Origin: Aeromonas fluvialis
Lineage (GTDB): Bacteria; Pseudomonadota; Gammaproteobacteria; Enterobacterales; Aeromonadaceae
DNA length: 64,000 bases
Assembly: GCF_000819885.1 (NCBI RefSeq)
Contig: NZ_CDBO01000021.1
Location: 1 to 64,000 of the forward strand
Reading direction: 5' to 3'
In this document: positions 46,904 through 57,120 of the stretch, one piece after another
Position numbering within the stretch: position 1 is the first letter of the stretch
Layout: every line of letters begins with the position of its first letter
The notes under the pieces: generated by a model
What the model was told of the DNA's origin: nothing
Databases searched by the model: none
Seen by the model: the letters and a program-made list of their open reading frames with translations, nothing else
Position numbers and translations under genes: made by a program

Positions 46904-49900
46904 CTATTCGGCTTGTTGGTCGATATCTTTGCCAAGAGTGCGGCTGCGCCACAGATAGTAGGCGGCGGGCAGCACCAAGAGGGTCAGCACCAGCGCACTC
47001 ACCATGCCACCTATCATGGGGGCGGCGATGCGCTGCATCACCTCGGAGCCGGTGCCGTGGCTCCACATGATGGGTAAGAGGCCAGCGATAATGGTCACCA
47101 CCGTCATCATCTTGGGACGCAGGCGCAGGGCGGCGCCGTGAATGACTGCCTGGTGCAGACCCGCCCGGTCCGGCTTGCCGCTGGCGATAAGGTCATCCCA
47201 GGCGTGGTTGAGGTAGACCAGCATCAAGACACCGGTCTCCACCGCTACCCCGGCCAGGGCGATAAAGCCCACCCCCACCGCCACCGAGAGGTTGAAGTCG
47301 AGCAGCCAGAGGGTCCAGATCCCGCCCACCACCGCCAGCGGCAAGGTGGTGAGAATGAGCAGCACCTCCTGGAAGCGGCGAAACGCCAGATAGAGCAGCA
47401 GCACGATAATGGCGACCGTGAGCGGCACCACGTAGGCGAGGCGCGCCTTGGCCCGCTCCATGTACTCGTATTGGCCAGACCAGGTGAGGGCATAGCCCGC
47501 TGGCAGCACCAGCTGCTTGCTGACCTCGGCCCTGGCCTCCTCGACGAAGGAGCCGATATCGCGGCCGCGAATGTCCACGTAAACCCAGCCATTGAGCCGT
47601 GCGTTCTCACTGCGCAGCATGGGGGCCTCATCGCTGATGTAGACCCGGGCCACGTCGGCCAGCGCAATGCGGGCGCCGTTTGGCGTGACCACTGGCAGCA
47701 GCTCGAGGCTGGCCACCGAATCGCGATAGCTCTGGGGGTAGCGCAGGTTGATGGGATAGCGCTCGCGCCCCTCGATGGTCTGGCCCACCTCCATGCCGCC
47801 TACCGCGGTGGCGAGCACCGCCTGCACATCGGCGATGTTGAGGCCATAGCGGGCCGCCTTGAGCCGGTCGATATCCACCTTGACGTAGCGGCCACCGGCC
47901 ACCCGTTCGGCGTAGACCGATGACGCGCCCTCGACCTTGTCAACGATCTGCTCGATCTGCTGGCCAAGTTGCTGGATCACCTTGAGATCAGGCCCCGCTA
48001 TCTTGATGCCGACCGGGGTTTTGATGCCGGTGGCCAGCATGTCGATGCGAGTCTTGATGGGGGGCACCCAGGCGTTGGTGAGGCCGGGGAAGCGTATCAG
48101 GGCGTCGAGCTCCTCTTTGAGCTTCTCCGGGGTCATGCCGGGGCGCCACTGCTCTCGGGGTTTGAGCTGGATGCTGGTCTCCATCATCACCAGATCGGCG
48201 GGATCGGTAGCTGACTCGGCGCGCCCGGCCTTGCCGAACACGTTCTGCACTTCGGGCACGGTGCGAATGAGCTTGTCGGTTTGCTGCAGGATCTCCCGCG
48301 CCTTGCCCACCGAGATATTGGCCGCCGTGGTGGGCATATACATGATGTCCCCTTCGTCGAGCGGCGGAATAAACTCGGAGCCGAGGTACTTGAGTGGCCA
48401 GAAACCCGCTACCGTGACCACGGCGGCGATGGCCAGCGTGGTTTTCGGACGGGCCAGCACGGCTTTCAGCAGCGGCACATAGCCCTGGCTTAGCCAGCGG
48501 TTGAGGGGGTTGGCCTGCTCGGCCAGCACCTTGCCACGGATAAAGTACCCCATCATTACTGGGACGAGCGTGATGGCGAGCGCGGCCGCCGCCGCCATAG
48601 CATAGGTCTTGGTGTAGGCGAGTGGATGGAACATCCGTCCCTCCTGCGCCTCCAGCGCAAACACCGGCAGGAAGCTGATGGTGATGATGAGCAGGGAGAA
48701 GAAGATGGCGGGCCCCACCTCGATGCTCGCCTCCGTGATGATGCGCCAGCGGTTCTTGTCGGTGAGCGCCTCCCGCTCCATGTGTTTGTGGACGTTCTCG
48801 ATCATCACGATGGCACCATCCACCATGGCGCCGATGGCGATGGCGATCCCCCCCAGCGACATGATGTTGGCGTTGATCCCCTGCAGGTGCATCACGATAA
48901 AGGCCACCAGAATGGCAATGGGCAGGGTGATGACCACCACCAGTGACGAGCGCAGGTGGAACAGGAAAGCGAGGCAGACCAGCACCACCACGGCGAACTC
49001 CTCCAGCAGCTTGCCGGAGAGGTTGTCGATGGCGCGCTGGATAAGGTCGGATCGATCGTAGACGGTGACGATCTCCACCCCCTCTGGCAGGCTGCTTTTC
49101 AGCTCCGCCAGCCGCGCCTTGACCCCGTCGATGGTGTGCTGGGCATTCTCGCCGTAGCGCATGACGATGATGCCGCCCACTACTTCCCCTTCGCCGTTGA
49201 GCTCGGCGATGCCGCGCCGCATCTGGGGGCCGGTGACCACATCCGCCACGTCACCCAGCAGCAGCGGAGCGCCGCGCACATTGGTGCCGAGCGGGATCTG
49301 CTTCAGATCCTCGACGCTTTTCAGATAGCCGTTGGAGCGCACCATGTACTCCGCTTCCGCCATCTCGATGACGGAGGCACCTGTCTCCTGATTGCCCTGC
49401 TGGATGGCGGTCTCGATAAGGGAGAGCGGGATGCCGTAGGCGCGCAGCTTGTCCGGGTCGACCCGTACCTGATACTGGCGCACCATGCCGCCCACGGTGG
49501 CGACTTCGGAGACCCCTTCTACCGTCTGCAGCTCGTACTTGAGGAACCAGTTCTGCAGCGAGGTGAGTTGGCTGAGATCGTGCTTGCCGGTTTTGTCCAC
49601 CAGCGCGTACTGATAGACCCAGCCCACCCCGGTGGCATCGGGGCCGAGCTGGGGGCGGGCGGAGGCGGGGAGGCTCGGGGCCACCTGACTCAAATACTCC
49701 AGCACCCGGGCGCGGGCCCAGTAGAGGTCGGTGCTGTCGTCAAACAACACATAGACGAAGGAGTCGCCGAAGAAGGAGTAGCCGCGCACCGTGGTCGCCC
49801 CAGGCACCGCCAGCATGGCGGTGGTGAGCGGGTAGGTCACCTGATCTTCCACCACTTGGGGCGCTTGTCCCGGGTAGGAGGTCTTGATGATCACCTGCAC

Positions 49901-50032
49901 GTCGGAGAGATCCGGCAGGGCATCCACCGGGGTCTGCTTGACCGACCAGAGCCCCCAGGCGGTGAGCATGAGGGTCAGCAGCAGCACCAGAAAGCGGTTG
50001 CCCACGGCCCAGCGAATAATCGACGGGATCAT
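46904..50032 (-). CDS. cusA: CusA-type heavy-metal RND efflux permease
   Basis: The 1042-residue inner-membrane proton antiporter exports Cu(I)/Ag(I) from periplasm or cytoplasm. Two halves with a first helix and a six-helix bundle each are visible. Signature blocks: [20 protein letters not shown] at the N-terminus, [16 protein letters not shown], and the HME-family proton-relay segment [19 protein letters not shown] in helix 4. It overlaps cusB by four bases (ATGA). Confidence 0.95.
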   Translation of the reverse strand: MIPSIIRWAVGNRFLVLLLTLMLTAWGLWSVKQTPVDALPDLSDVQVIIKTSYPGQAPQVVEDQVTYPLTTAMLAVPGATTVRGYSFFGDSFVYVLFDDSTDLYWARARVLEYLSQVAPSLPASARPQLGPDATGVGWVYQYALVDKTGKHDLSQLTSLQNWFLKYELQTVEGVSEVATVGGMVRQYQVRVDPDKLRAYGIPLSLIETAIQQGNQETGASVIEMAEAEYMVRSNGYLKSVEDLKQIPLGTNVRGAPLLLGDVADVVTGPQMRRGIAELNGEGEVVGGIIVMRYGENAQHTIDGVKARLAELKSSLPEGVEIVTVYDRSDLIQRAIDNLSGKLLEEFAVVVLVCLAFLFHLRSSLVVVITLPIAILVAFIVMHLQGINANIMSLGGIAIAIGAMVDGAIVMIENVHKHMEREALTDKNRWRIITEASIEVGPAIFFSLLIITISFLPVFALEAQEGRMFHPLAYTKTYAMAAAAALAITLVPVMMGYFIRGKVLAEQANPLNRWLSQGYVPLLKAVLARPKTTLAIAAVVTVAGFWPLKYLGSEFIPPLDEGDIMYMPTTAANISVGKAREILQQTDKLIRTVPEVQNVFGKAGRAESATDPADLVMMETSIQLKPREQWRPGMTPEKLKEELDALIRFPGLTNAWVPPIKTRIDMLATGIKTPVGIKIAGPDLKVIQQLGQQIEQIVDKVEGASSVYAERVAGGRYVKVDIDRLKAARYGLNIADVQAVLATAVGGMEVGQTIEGRERYPINLRYPQSYRDSVASLELLPVVTPNGARIALADVARVYISDEAPMLRSENARLNGWVYVDIRGRDIGSFVEEARAEVSKQLVLPAGYALTWSGQYEYMERAKARLAYVVPLTVAIIVLLLYLAFRRFQEVLLILTTLPLAVVGGIWTLWLLDFNLSVAVGVGFIALAGVAVETGVLMLVYLNHAWDDLIASGKPDRAGLHQAVIHGAALRLRPKMMTVVTIIAGLLPIMWSHGTGSEVMQRIAAPMIGGMVSALVLTLLVLPAAYYLWRSRTLGKDIDQQAE

Positions 50033-51552
50033 GGCTTATTCTCCATCTTGGGGATCGGCATCTGATGCTGGCTGTGATCCATCCCTGTCATCTCATCTTC
50101 AGCCTCTTTCATGGTGTCGCCCGTGGTCGGTTTCTCTTCCACATGGATTTGGATGATGCGGTACTCGTCACCAATCTGTTCGACCTGCAGATGCAGAGTG
50201 TGAGCCGGTGTCAGCTTGCTGATATCGACTCCCTCGGCCACGGTGAACTCCATCTCCATGGCGGGCCACTGCCACTCGGGGATGGGCTGGTGGGAGACCA
50301 TCAGAGTGCGGTTGGCCAAATCGATGCTTTCAACCTCGCCCTGAGTCCACACCTGGGCGGGGCGTACCGCCGTCATGCGCTGGAAGTCTGAATCGATAGC
50401 CGATTCCGAGTCGAGCAGGAACTGGGCTGAGCGGACTATGTTGTCACCGGCCTCGACGCCCTCTTTGATCGCCACCTTGTCGCCAAACTGGGGGCCCAGA
50501 ATGACCGCCACCGACTTGAAGTTGCCATCCCCCAGCGCCAGCACCAGCCTGTCCTGGCTGCCGGTGCGGATCACCGCTTCGCTCGGCACCACCAACTGGG
50601 GTTCTCCCTTGCCCGCTTGAATCGTCACCTTGGCGAACATGTTGGGTTTCAAAAATTCGTCCGGGTTGTCAAAGCGCAGTCGCACCTTGAGGGTGCGGGT
50701 GGCAGCTTCCAGAGTGGGGTAGAGGTAGTCCACCCGGCCCTGCCAGCGGCGGCCCGGGGCATAGTCGAGGGTCATGGTGACCGGATCGCCGACCTTCAGT
50801 TGGGAGGCCTGGCGCTCGAACACCTCGGCGCTGACCCACACCTGCTTGAGGGTACTGATGTTGAACAGCGCCGCCGCGGGCTCAACATACTGCCCCTCGC
50901 GCACCTTGAGCTCGGAGACATAACCGCTGCTGGGGGCATAGATGGCAATGGTTTCGCGTACCTGACGGCTGCGCTTGAGGGCGGCAATCTGATCTGCCGG
51001 TACCTGCAGGGACTTGAGCTTGCCTTCGGCGGCACGCAGCAGCAGCGGGTTGCTGGTATTGAGGGCCAGCAGGTACTCGTGCTGGGCATTGACCAGATCC
51101 GGGGCGTAGATCTCGTAGAGCAGGGAACCTTTGGCAACCTGCTGCCCCTCGCTCTTGATGGCGAGGGTACGGATCCAGCCCGCCATGCGGGCGTTGACCG
51201 CCTCCAGCCGATCCTCATCATAGCCGACGTAACCTACCGTCTCGATCTGCGGGTGGATAGGCAGTTTTTCGACCTTGGCCAGCCGCACCCCCAGGTTCTG
51301 CTGGATCTCGGGGCTGATGGTGACGGTGCCCGGCGAGCCGCTTTTCTGCTCCTCATAGACGGGGATGAAGTCCATCCCCATGTTGTCTTTGGCGGGGCCA
51401 TCGCGTTTGTCGCGGGGATCCATGGGATTGACCCAGTAGAGCGGCGTCTTTTCCTTAGCCGCGGTGTCAGTGATGGTCTGTTTGGCGACCCAGTAGCCGC
51501 CACCGGCGCCGAGGGCCAGCAGCAGGGCCGACATCAACAGGGTCTTGTTCAT
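50029..51552 (-). CDS. cusB: CusB-type periplasmic adaptor fused to a CusF-like domain
   Basis: The 507-residue adaptor links CusA to an outer-membrane channel. After an N-terminal membrane anchor comes a heavy-metal-binding domain ([27 protein letters not shown], near 39-66). The adaptor barrel and lipoyl region follow. Residues about 400-475 are a CusF-like module ([29 protein letters not shown]) that retains the capping Trp and both Met. The tail is Met/His-rich ([11 protein letters not shown]). Its ATG overlaps the stop of a 33-residue frame by four bases. Confidence 0.93.
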   Translation of the reverse strand: MNKTLLMSALLLALGAGGGYWVAKQTITDTAAKEKTPLYWVNPMDPRDKRDGPAKDNMGMDFIPVYEEQKSGSPGTVTISPEIQQNLGVRLAKVEKLPIHPQIETVGYVGYDEDRLEAVNARMAGWIRTLAIKSEGQQVAKGSLLYEIYAPDLVNAQHEYLLALNTSNPLLLRAAEGKLKSLQVPADQIAALKRSRQVRETIAIYAPSSGYVSELKVREGQYVEPAAALFNISTLKQVWVSAEVFERQASQLKVGDPVTMTLDYAPGRRWQGRVDYLYPTLEAATRTLKVRLRFDNPDEFLKPNMFAKVTIQAGKGEPQLVVPSEAVIRTGSQDRLVLALGDGNFKSVAVILGPQFGDKVAIKEGVEAGDNIVRSAQFLLDSESAIDSDFQRMTAVRPAQVWTQGEVESIDLANRTLMVSHQPIPEWQWPAMEMEFTVAEGVDISKLTPAHTLHLQVEQIGDEYRIIQIHVEEKPTTGDTMKEAEDEMTGMDHSQHQMPIPKMENKP

Positions 51553-51650
51553 GACTGGCCTCCGGCGCGGATCTGCATACAGAAAGTGCAGATGGAGAGG
51601 GCGCCTGCGAAGGCGGCAACGCTGGTGGGTGAAAAGTTGGCTGATGACAT
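51549..51650 (-). CDS. 33-residue CxxC peptide upstream of cusB
   Basis: The frame runs from ATG 51650 to TGA 51551-51549. Its stop overlaps the cusB start as ATGA, and AGAGAAGAG lies about five bases before its ATG. The peptide has a hydrophobic Ala-rich centre and the metal-binding-like CTFCMQ near its end. The overlap and ribosome site argue that it is translated and coupled to cusB. It may be a small metal-binding or membrane peptide, or a regulatory leader for cusB; no family is recognised. Confidence 0.55.
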   Translation of the reverse strand: MSSANFSPTSVAAFAGALSICTFCMQIRAGGQS

Positions 51651-51857
51651 GATATCTCTTCTCTGGTGCAGGCCGCCGCTAGGGGGTTGCGCAAGGCATG
51701 ACCCGGGGGGGGCGAGACGGCAAACGGGGCGCGGCTGACGAGTCAGCGGACGCACGGCTCCCTGTTGCTGGCGGCGCCAGTAGTCACAGGGTCAAGCGAT
51801 AAAGGCGTGCAGATATGGGCAAGGTGAGCCTTACCCCATGCACGGGAGAAGAGTGTT

Positions 51858-52358
51858 CTAGTGGCGCAACACCGACAGCATCAGATGTCGGCGTGGCCAG
51901 GAGGGGGGGTGAGCACCACGGCTACGCAGGAAGGGATCCCGCAACCAGAGATCGAGCCGATGGCGGGTTGCGCCCAGATAGGGGAACAGCAACAGCGGCA
52001 AGATAACAAGGGAGATCAGCATGCCAAGGAGGGGCAGGGCAGTGGCGGCGCCCGAGACGCCGGCTTGCATCTTGCAGTCACCGTTCATGGCGACCTCATC
52101 CCCCTGCCCCTGATGGCACGAGAGGGTCTGGGCGGGCGCTTGATGATCCATCAACGCCATGGTGTCGAGGCTCTCGCTGTCGGCCATGGCCATGTTGTGA
52201 GCAAGGGAGTTCGTTTGACTGGATATGCTGCCTAGAGAGACACCATGCCCGCCGATGCAGAGGGTCAGATTGCAGAGAAGCAACAGCGCCAGCAATAGCC
52301 GGGCTAAGACAACAGAGTGCAATCTGGCTGCGAGCTGGGTGAGTGACAATCCGGACAT
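51858..52358 (-). CDS. Hypothetical membrane protein, first gene of the copper locus
   Basis: A 166-residue protein not recognised by name. Residues 18-38 (VLARLLLALLLLCNLTLCIGG) are a signal-like or first membrane helix and 105-128 (ALPLLGMLISLVILPLLLFP) a second. Between them is a His/Met/Cys-containing periplasmic loop (HNMAMADSES, MALMDHQAP, CHQGQGD, CKM) suitable for copper binding. The C-terminus is short, basic and ends RH. It is the first gene behind the MerR-type promoter at 52380-52410. The ribosome site GAAGG is unusually close to the ATG, so the exact start is uncertain. Confidence 0.65.
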   Translation of the reverse strand: MSGLSLTQLAARLHSVVLARLLLALLLLCNLTLCIGGHGVSLGSISSQTNSLAHNMAMADSESLDTMALMDHQAPAQTLSCHQGQGDEVAMNGDCKMQAGVSGAATALPLLGMLISLVILPLLLFPYLGATRHRLDLWLRDPFLRSRGAHPPSWPRRHLMLSVLRH

Positions 52359-52379
52359 CCTTCGGGATCAGATAGCGAG

Positions 52380-52410
52380 ACTGTAAACCTTACCTTGAGG
52401 AGAAGGTCAA
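52380..52410 (-). promoter_or_regulatory. MerR/CueR-type metal-responsive promoter of the copper locus
   Basis: On the minus strand TTGACC (52410-52405) and TACAGT (52385-52380) are separated by 19 bases, the long spacer typical of MerR-family activated promoters. The spacer holds the dyad ACCTTCTCCTCAAGGTAAGGT (52407-52387), very like the CueR box of copA. It drives the membrane protein and the cus genes. The regulator gene is not in the window. Confidence 0.8.
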
Positions 52411-52427
52411 TGGATTGGGTGATATGG

Positions 52428-52458
52428 AAAAAAATGACCCCCGCACGGGCGGGGGTCA
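52428..52458 (-). terminator. Terminator of the RND multidrug pump operon
   Basis: The stem TGACCCCCGC / GCGGGGGTCA (52435-52444 with 52449-52458) is followed on the minus strand by seven T. Confidence 0.9.
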
Positions 52459-52485
52459 GTTGATTAACGGGCAACGGGGCGCAGC

Positions 52486-55400
52486 TTAGTGCTTGGCGCG
52501 TTTCTCCGAGCCCTTCATGATGAGGCGGAAGAAGAGCGGGATAAAGAAGATGGCGATAAAGGTCGCCGCCAGCATGCCGCCGATCACCGGCCAGCCGAGG
52601 GCATGACGGCTCGCCGCACCTGCACCGCTGGAGGTGACCAGCGGCACACAGCCGAGGATAAACGCCAGCGAGGTCATAATGATGGGACGGAAACGCAGGC
52701 GCGCTGCCTCCAGTGCCGACTCGAGGAGGCTCATTCCCTCTTCGTGCTTCATCACCGCGAACTCCACGATCAGGATGGCGTTTTTGGCGGCAAGGCCCAC
52801 CAGGGTCACCAGCCCGATCTGGAAGTAGACGTTGTTGGTCAGTCCCACCGCCCAGGTGGCGAGCAGGGCGCCGAACAGGGCGAACGGCACGGCGGTGATC
52901 ACCGCAAACGGCAGGCTCCAGCGCTCATACTGAGCGGCCAGGATGAGGAATATCATCACGATACCGAAGCCAAACGCCATGGCGGCGCTACCTGCGGCAG
53001 CCTTCTCCTGATAGGCGGCACCGGTCCACTCCAGCTTGGCATCGTTGCCAAGGGTCTTGGCGGCGATCTCCTCCAGTGCGGCGATGGCCTGACCAGAACT
53101 CACCCCCGGTGCCGGCTGGGCCATGATCTTGGCGGCCGGGAAGATGTTGAAACGCTCGACCAGTTCCGGGCCGGTGGCGTCGCGTACCGTCACCAGACTG
53201 GTGAGCGGGATCATCTCGCCGTTGTTGGAGCGGACATAGACGTTGCGGATGTCATCCTTCTTGGCGCGGTAGTCCGCCTCTGACTGCAATTGCACCCGGT
53301 AGGTACGGCCGAACTGGTTGAAGTCGTTGACATAAACCTGACCGAAGGTGGCCTGCATGGTGTCAAACACAGCATTGATGGGCAGGCCCAGCGCCTTAGC
53401 CTTCTCGCGGTCGAGATCCAGGAATACCTGGGGTACGTTGGCACGGAAGGTGGTGCTCACGCTGGCAAACTCCGGACGCTCCTTGGCCGCGTCAAGCAGA
53501 CGTTGCACTTCGGCGGCGAAAGCGTGCACGTCGCCGGTACCCCGGTTTTGCAGGTAACCCTCAAGGCCACCAGTGGTGGACATGCCCGAGATGGGGGGCG
53601 GGTTGAAGGTGGCGGCGAAGCCATCTGCCAGCCCCATCAGGCTTATTCCCTGGAAGGTCTTGGCCAGCGAGAAGGAGTCTTGCCCTTCCCCTTGACGCTC
53701 TTTCCAGTCTTTCAGGGTCATGAAGGTGACACCACGGTTGCTGATGACAGAGCCGGCCAGGATGTCATAGCCCGAGAAGGTCACCACGTCCTTCACGTTG
53801 GGGTTGGCCATGGCGAGCTTGTCGAAGTCGTTGGCAACCGCCTGGGTACGGGTCAGGGCGGCGGCATCCGGCAGCATGATCGAGCCGATGAGGTAGCCCT
53901 GATCTTCGTCGGGAACCAGTGCACCCGGCACCTTGTTAAACAGCACATAGCTGCAAGCAAGGATGACGGCGATGATGCCAAAGGCCACGCCAACACGACG
54001 GTTGAGGAAGGCCACACCGCGTACATAGCGGCGAGTCAACTGATCGAAGGCGTTGTTGAACCAGACGAAGAAGCGAGCCGGTTTGTGGTGACCCTCTTTG
54101 AGCAGGATGGCGCACAGGGCCGGCGACAGGGTGAGTGCCACCAGACCTGATATGGCCACGGAGACGGCGATGGTGATGGCGAACTGCTTGTACATTACCC
54201 CAGTCATGCCGCCCATGAAGGCGACCGGCAGGAACACGGCGCAGAGTACCAGCACGATGGCTACGACTGGGCCTGATACCTCCTCCATGGCGAGGATGGA
54301 GGCCTCTTTGGCCGAGCACTTCTTCTCGTGCATGATCCGTTCGACGTTCTCCAGCACCACGATGGCGTCATCCACCACGATACCGATGGCGAGCACCATG
54401 CCAAACAGGGTCAGCAGGTTGATGGAGAAGCCCAGCATCAGCATGCCGGCGAAGGTACCAATCAGGGAGACAGGTACCGCGATACAGGGGATCAGGGTGG
54501 CACGGAAGTTCTGCAGGAACAGATAGACCACCACAAACACCAGCACAGTCGCCTCGAGCAGGGTGTATACCACCTCCTGGATGGAGATTTTCACGAACTC
54601 TGTGGTGTCGTAGGGAATGTCGTACTTCACATCCTGCGGGAAACGGCTCTGCAGGCGATCCATGGTCTCACGTACCTGATCGGCGACCGCAACGGCGTTG
54701 GCGCCCGGTTGCAGGTAGGTGGCGATACCGATGGCCGGTTTGCCGTTGACACGGGCCAGTAAGTCATAGTCCTTGCCGCCCAGTTCAACCCGGGCCACGT
54801 CCTTGACGCGGATCTTGGAGCCATCCGGCATGGAGCGGATGATGATGTTCTGGAACTCCTTAACGTCATCCAGACGCCCCTTGGTCTGCACTGTGTAGGT
54901 GAAGTCGGTGGGGGTACTGGTGGGCTGGGTGCCGATCTTACCCGCCGCGAACTGGGTGTTCTGCTCGCGGATAGCGCCGATCACATCGCTCGGGGTGAGC
55001 TGCAACTGGGCCAGACGGTCAGGGCGCAGCCAGATCCGCATGGCGTAGTCGGTGCCCCCGAACAGGGAAGTATCACCTACGCCGGGAATACGCTTGAGCT
55101 CATCGATGATGTTGAGCAGGGCGTAGTTCGACAGATAGGTGGTATCAAAAGCACCGTTCGGCGACTGCAAGGTGATCACCTGCAGGATGGCGGTGGACTT
55201 CTTGCGCACCGTCACACCCTGCTTCTTCACCTCTTCCGGCAGTTGGGCCATGGCGGCCGAGACCCGGTTGTTGACGTCGATGGTCGCCTGATCCGGATCC
55301 ACCCCGATGTCGAAGTAGACGTTCAGGTTCATCTGGCCGTTGGACGCGGAGCCAGATTGCATGTAGATCATGTTCTCGACCCCGTTGACCTGCTGTTCAA

Positions 55401-55596
55401 TGGGGGCGGCCACGGTCTGGGAGATCACCTCGGGGGTGGCTCCCGGGTAGTACGCAGTCACCGAGACCACCGCCGGGGTGATCTGGGGGTACTGCTCGAT
55501 GGGGAGTGAGCGCATTGCCGCCAACCCGCCCAGCACGATAATGATCGAGATCACGCTGGCGAAGATGGGGCGCTCTATGAAGAACTTGGAAAACAT
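52486..55596 (-). CDS. AcrB/MexB-type (HAE1) multidrug RND efflux permease
   Basis: A 1036-residue inner-membrane drug:proton antiporter. MFSKFFIERPIFASVISIII is the classic HAE1 N-terminus. GMVLAIGIVVDDAIVVLENVER holds the twin proton-relay Asp in helix 4. Phe residues of the distal pocket region and the GSA-type funnel loop are in normal positions. It follows its adaptor gene by nine bases. An outer-membrane factor gene is absent, so TolC or an unlinked homologue must be used. It may be the Aeromonas AheB-like pump; the exact orthologue cannot be fixed here. Confidence 0.93.
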   Translation of the reverse strand: MFSKFFIERPIFASVISIIIVLGGLAAMRSLPIEQYPQITPAVVSVTAYYPGATPEVISQTVAAPIEQQVNGVENMIYMQSGSASNGQMNLNVYFDIGVDPDQATIDVNNRVSAAMAQLPEEVKKQGVTVRKKSTAILQVITLQSPNGAFDTTYLSNYALLNIIDELKRIPGVGDTSLFGGTDYAMRIWLRPDRLAQLQLTPSDVIGAIREQNTQFAAGKIGTQPTSTPTDFTYTVQTKGRLDDVKEFQNIIIRSMPDGSKIRVKDVARVELGGKDYDLLARVNGKPAIGIATYLQPGANAVAVADQVRETMDRLQSRFPQDVKYDIPYDTTEFVKISIQEVVYTLLEATVLVFVVVYLFLQNFRATLIPCIAVPVSLIGTFAGMLMLGFSINLLTLFGMVLAIGIVVDDAIVVLENVERIMHEKKCSAKEASILAMEEVSGPVVAIVLVLCAVFLPVAFMGGMTGVMYKQFAITIAVSVAISGLVALTLSPALCAILLKEGHHKPARFFVWFNNAFDQLTRRYVRGVAFLNRRVGVAFGIIAVILACSYVLFNKVPGALVPDEDQGYLIGSIMLPDAAALTRTQAVANDFDKLAMANPNVKDVVTFSGYDILAGSVISNRGVTFMTLKDWKERQGEGQDSFSLAKTFQGISLMGLADGFAATFNPPPISGMSTTGGLEGYLQNRGTGDVHAFAAEVQRLLDAAKERPEFASVSTTFRANVPQVFLDLDREKAKALGLPINAVFDTMQATFGQVYVNDFNQFGRTYRVQLQSEADYRAKKDDIRNVYVRSNNGEMIPLTSLVTVRDATGPELVERFNIFPAAKIMAQPAPGVSSGQAIAALEEIAAKTLGNDAKLEWTGAAYQEKAAAGSAAMAFGFGIVMIFLILAAQYERWSLPFAVITAVPFALFGALLATWAVGLTNNVYFQIGLVTLVGLAAKNAILIVEFAVMKHEEGMSLLESALEAARLRFRPIIMTSLAFILGCVPLVTSSGAGAASRHALGWPVIGGMLAATFIAIFFIPLFFRLIMKGSEKRAKH

Positions 55597-55605
55597 ACGA
55601 GCTCC

Positions 55606-56805
55606 TTACTTGGCCTCAGACGGGCTGACCATCTGGGTGCTGATCGCCTTCATCTCATCGGCAGAGACAGGTTTCACCACGGCACCCGGACGGGCCTTCA
55701 TCAAACCTTCGACGATATAGCGTTCACCGGCCTGCAGGCCACTTTCGATCAGCACGCCGGTATCGACGGCCGTGCCAAGGGTGACCGGACGGGGTACCAC
55801 CTTATTCTCGGCATCGACCACCATCACCATGCGGTCAGCCTGAGACTGGATGATGGCGCGTGGCGGTACCACGATGGCGTTCTTGCGCAGACCCAGATCG
55901 ATGGTCATGCGCACAAACTGGCCGGGCAGCAGCACGCCGTCCTTGTTGTCAAAGATGGCACGGGCACGGATGGTACCGGTCTGGGGATCGACCCGGCTGT
56001 CGGAGAAGTTGAGCTTGCCCGCTTCGGGATAGACTGAGCCATCGGCGAGGCGGATATGGGTGCGCCAGTTGGTGGCGTCCACCGCTTCAATTATCCCTTT
56101 TTTCACCGCGTTATCGAAGTTGAGGCGATCCTGCTCTGAATAGGAGAAGTTGACGTAGAGGGGATCAAACTGGGTGATGGTGGTCAGCAGGCCGCTGTCA
56201 CCGCTGGTGGAGATGAGGCTGCCCTCGGACTGGGAGCTCTTGCTCGCCATGCCGCTGATGGGGGCGGTAACCTGGGTGTAGCTGAGGTTGAGGGCGGCCT
56301 CCTTCACTTTGGCCTGGACGGCCTGATGGCTGGCGATGGCTGTCTCATAGTTGGCGATGGTGTCGTCATAATCCTTGCGGCTCACCACTTGGCGCTTGAA
56401 CAGGGGGATGATGCGATCCCGGTCGGCGCGGGCCTTGTCGAGACGGGCCTGCTCCTGTGCCAGGCTGCCTTTGGCCTGCTCCAGCGCGACCTTGTAGGGC
56501 TCGGGGTCTATCAGGAACAGCTCCTGACCTGCGGTCACTGGCTGGCCTTCCACATAGGTACGCTTGAGCAGGATGCCGCTCACCCGGGAGCGTACTTCAA
56601 TCTCGCGAAAACCGGCGGTTTCACCCACCATCTCTGTAGTGAGCGGCACATCGACCGGGGTGACTTCGTTAACCACCACTGGGACCGCAGGCATGGTGTT
56701 GGCTGCCGGGTCGGCTTCGCCACCACAGGCCGTCAGTCCGCCGATCAGTGCCAGCGTCAACACGCTTTGTTTGAATCTTGCTAGTGGGCTGGTTGGCGCC
56801 TTCAT
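55606..56805 (-). CDS. AcrA/MexA-type periplasmic adaptor lipoprotein
   Basis: A 399-residue membrane fusion protein. The signal ends in lipobox GLTA-C, so it is a lipoprotein anchored to the inner membrane. Lipoyl half-motifs (VRSRVSGILLKRTYVEGQPV and LSYTQVTAPISGM) flank an alpha-helical hairpin near residues 105-170. AGGAG lies seven bases before ATG 56805. No TetR or MarR regulator is adjacent. Confidence 0.93.
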   Translation of the reverse strand: MKAPTSPLARFKQSVLTLALIGGLTACGGEADPAANTMPAVPVVVNEVTPVDVPLTTEMVGETAGFREIEVRSRVSGILLKRTYVEGQPVTAGQELFLIDPEPYKVALEQAKGSLAQEQARLDKARADRDRIIPLFKRQVVSRKDYDDTIANYETAIASHQAVQAKVKEAALNLSYTQVTAPISGMASKSSQSEGSLISTSGDSGLLTTITQFDPLYVNFSYSEQDRLNFDNAVKKGIIEAVDATNWRTHIRLADGSVYPEAGKLNFSDSRVDPQTGTIRARAIFDNKDGVLLPGQFVRMTIDLGLRKNAIVVPPRAIIQSQADRMVMVVDAENKVVPRPVTLGTAVDTGVLIESGLQAGERYIVEGLMKARPGAVVKPVSADEMKAISTQMVSPSEAK

Positions 56806-56905
56806 CTTTACACTCCTGTTGGAGGAATCGCCGTCGTGGCGATCCGCACTCTGTGCACAATTCATGATTAACGTCATTACAGACGGAAAATCGGAAAAAG
56901 GGATA

Positions 56906-56918
56906 ATAGGATCCCTAT
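56906..56918. promoter_or_regulatory. Possible operator dyad upstream of the RND pump
   Basis: ATAGGATCCCTAT is a near-perfect 13-bp dyad about 100 bases upstream of the adaptor gene. The surrounding 56806-57060 has no gene. A repressor for it is not in the window. Confidence 0.25.
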
Positions 56919-57061
56919 CTTGAACCTAACCTTCTCAAAGTGACAGTTTTCATCTTTTTGATGGACAACGAATTATGGCAAGGGAGCTCCACTTTGCTCA
57001 AGCCCTTTGGGGGAGTGGAATGAAAATGTTGGCGGGCTAATGACGCCGCCCGTGCACAATG

Positions 57062-57101
57062 TAAAAAGCCAGTGAAGAGGGCTCTTTCCACTGGCTTTTT
57101 C
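57062..57101. terminator. Terminator after xthA
   Basis: The long stem AAAAAGCCAGTG / CACTGGCTTTTT has an inner AGAG/CTCT pairing. T-runs are present in both directions. Confidence 0.88.
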
Positions 57102-57120
57102 ATTAACATTTGACGCCTGT

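Noticed and set aside
51815-52006. Short plus-strand frame upstream of the 33-residue peptide region
   Set aside because: It is antisense to the 166-residue membrane protein and has no supporting signals.
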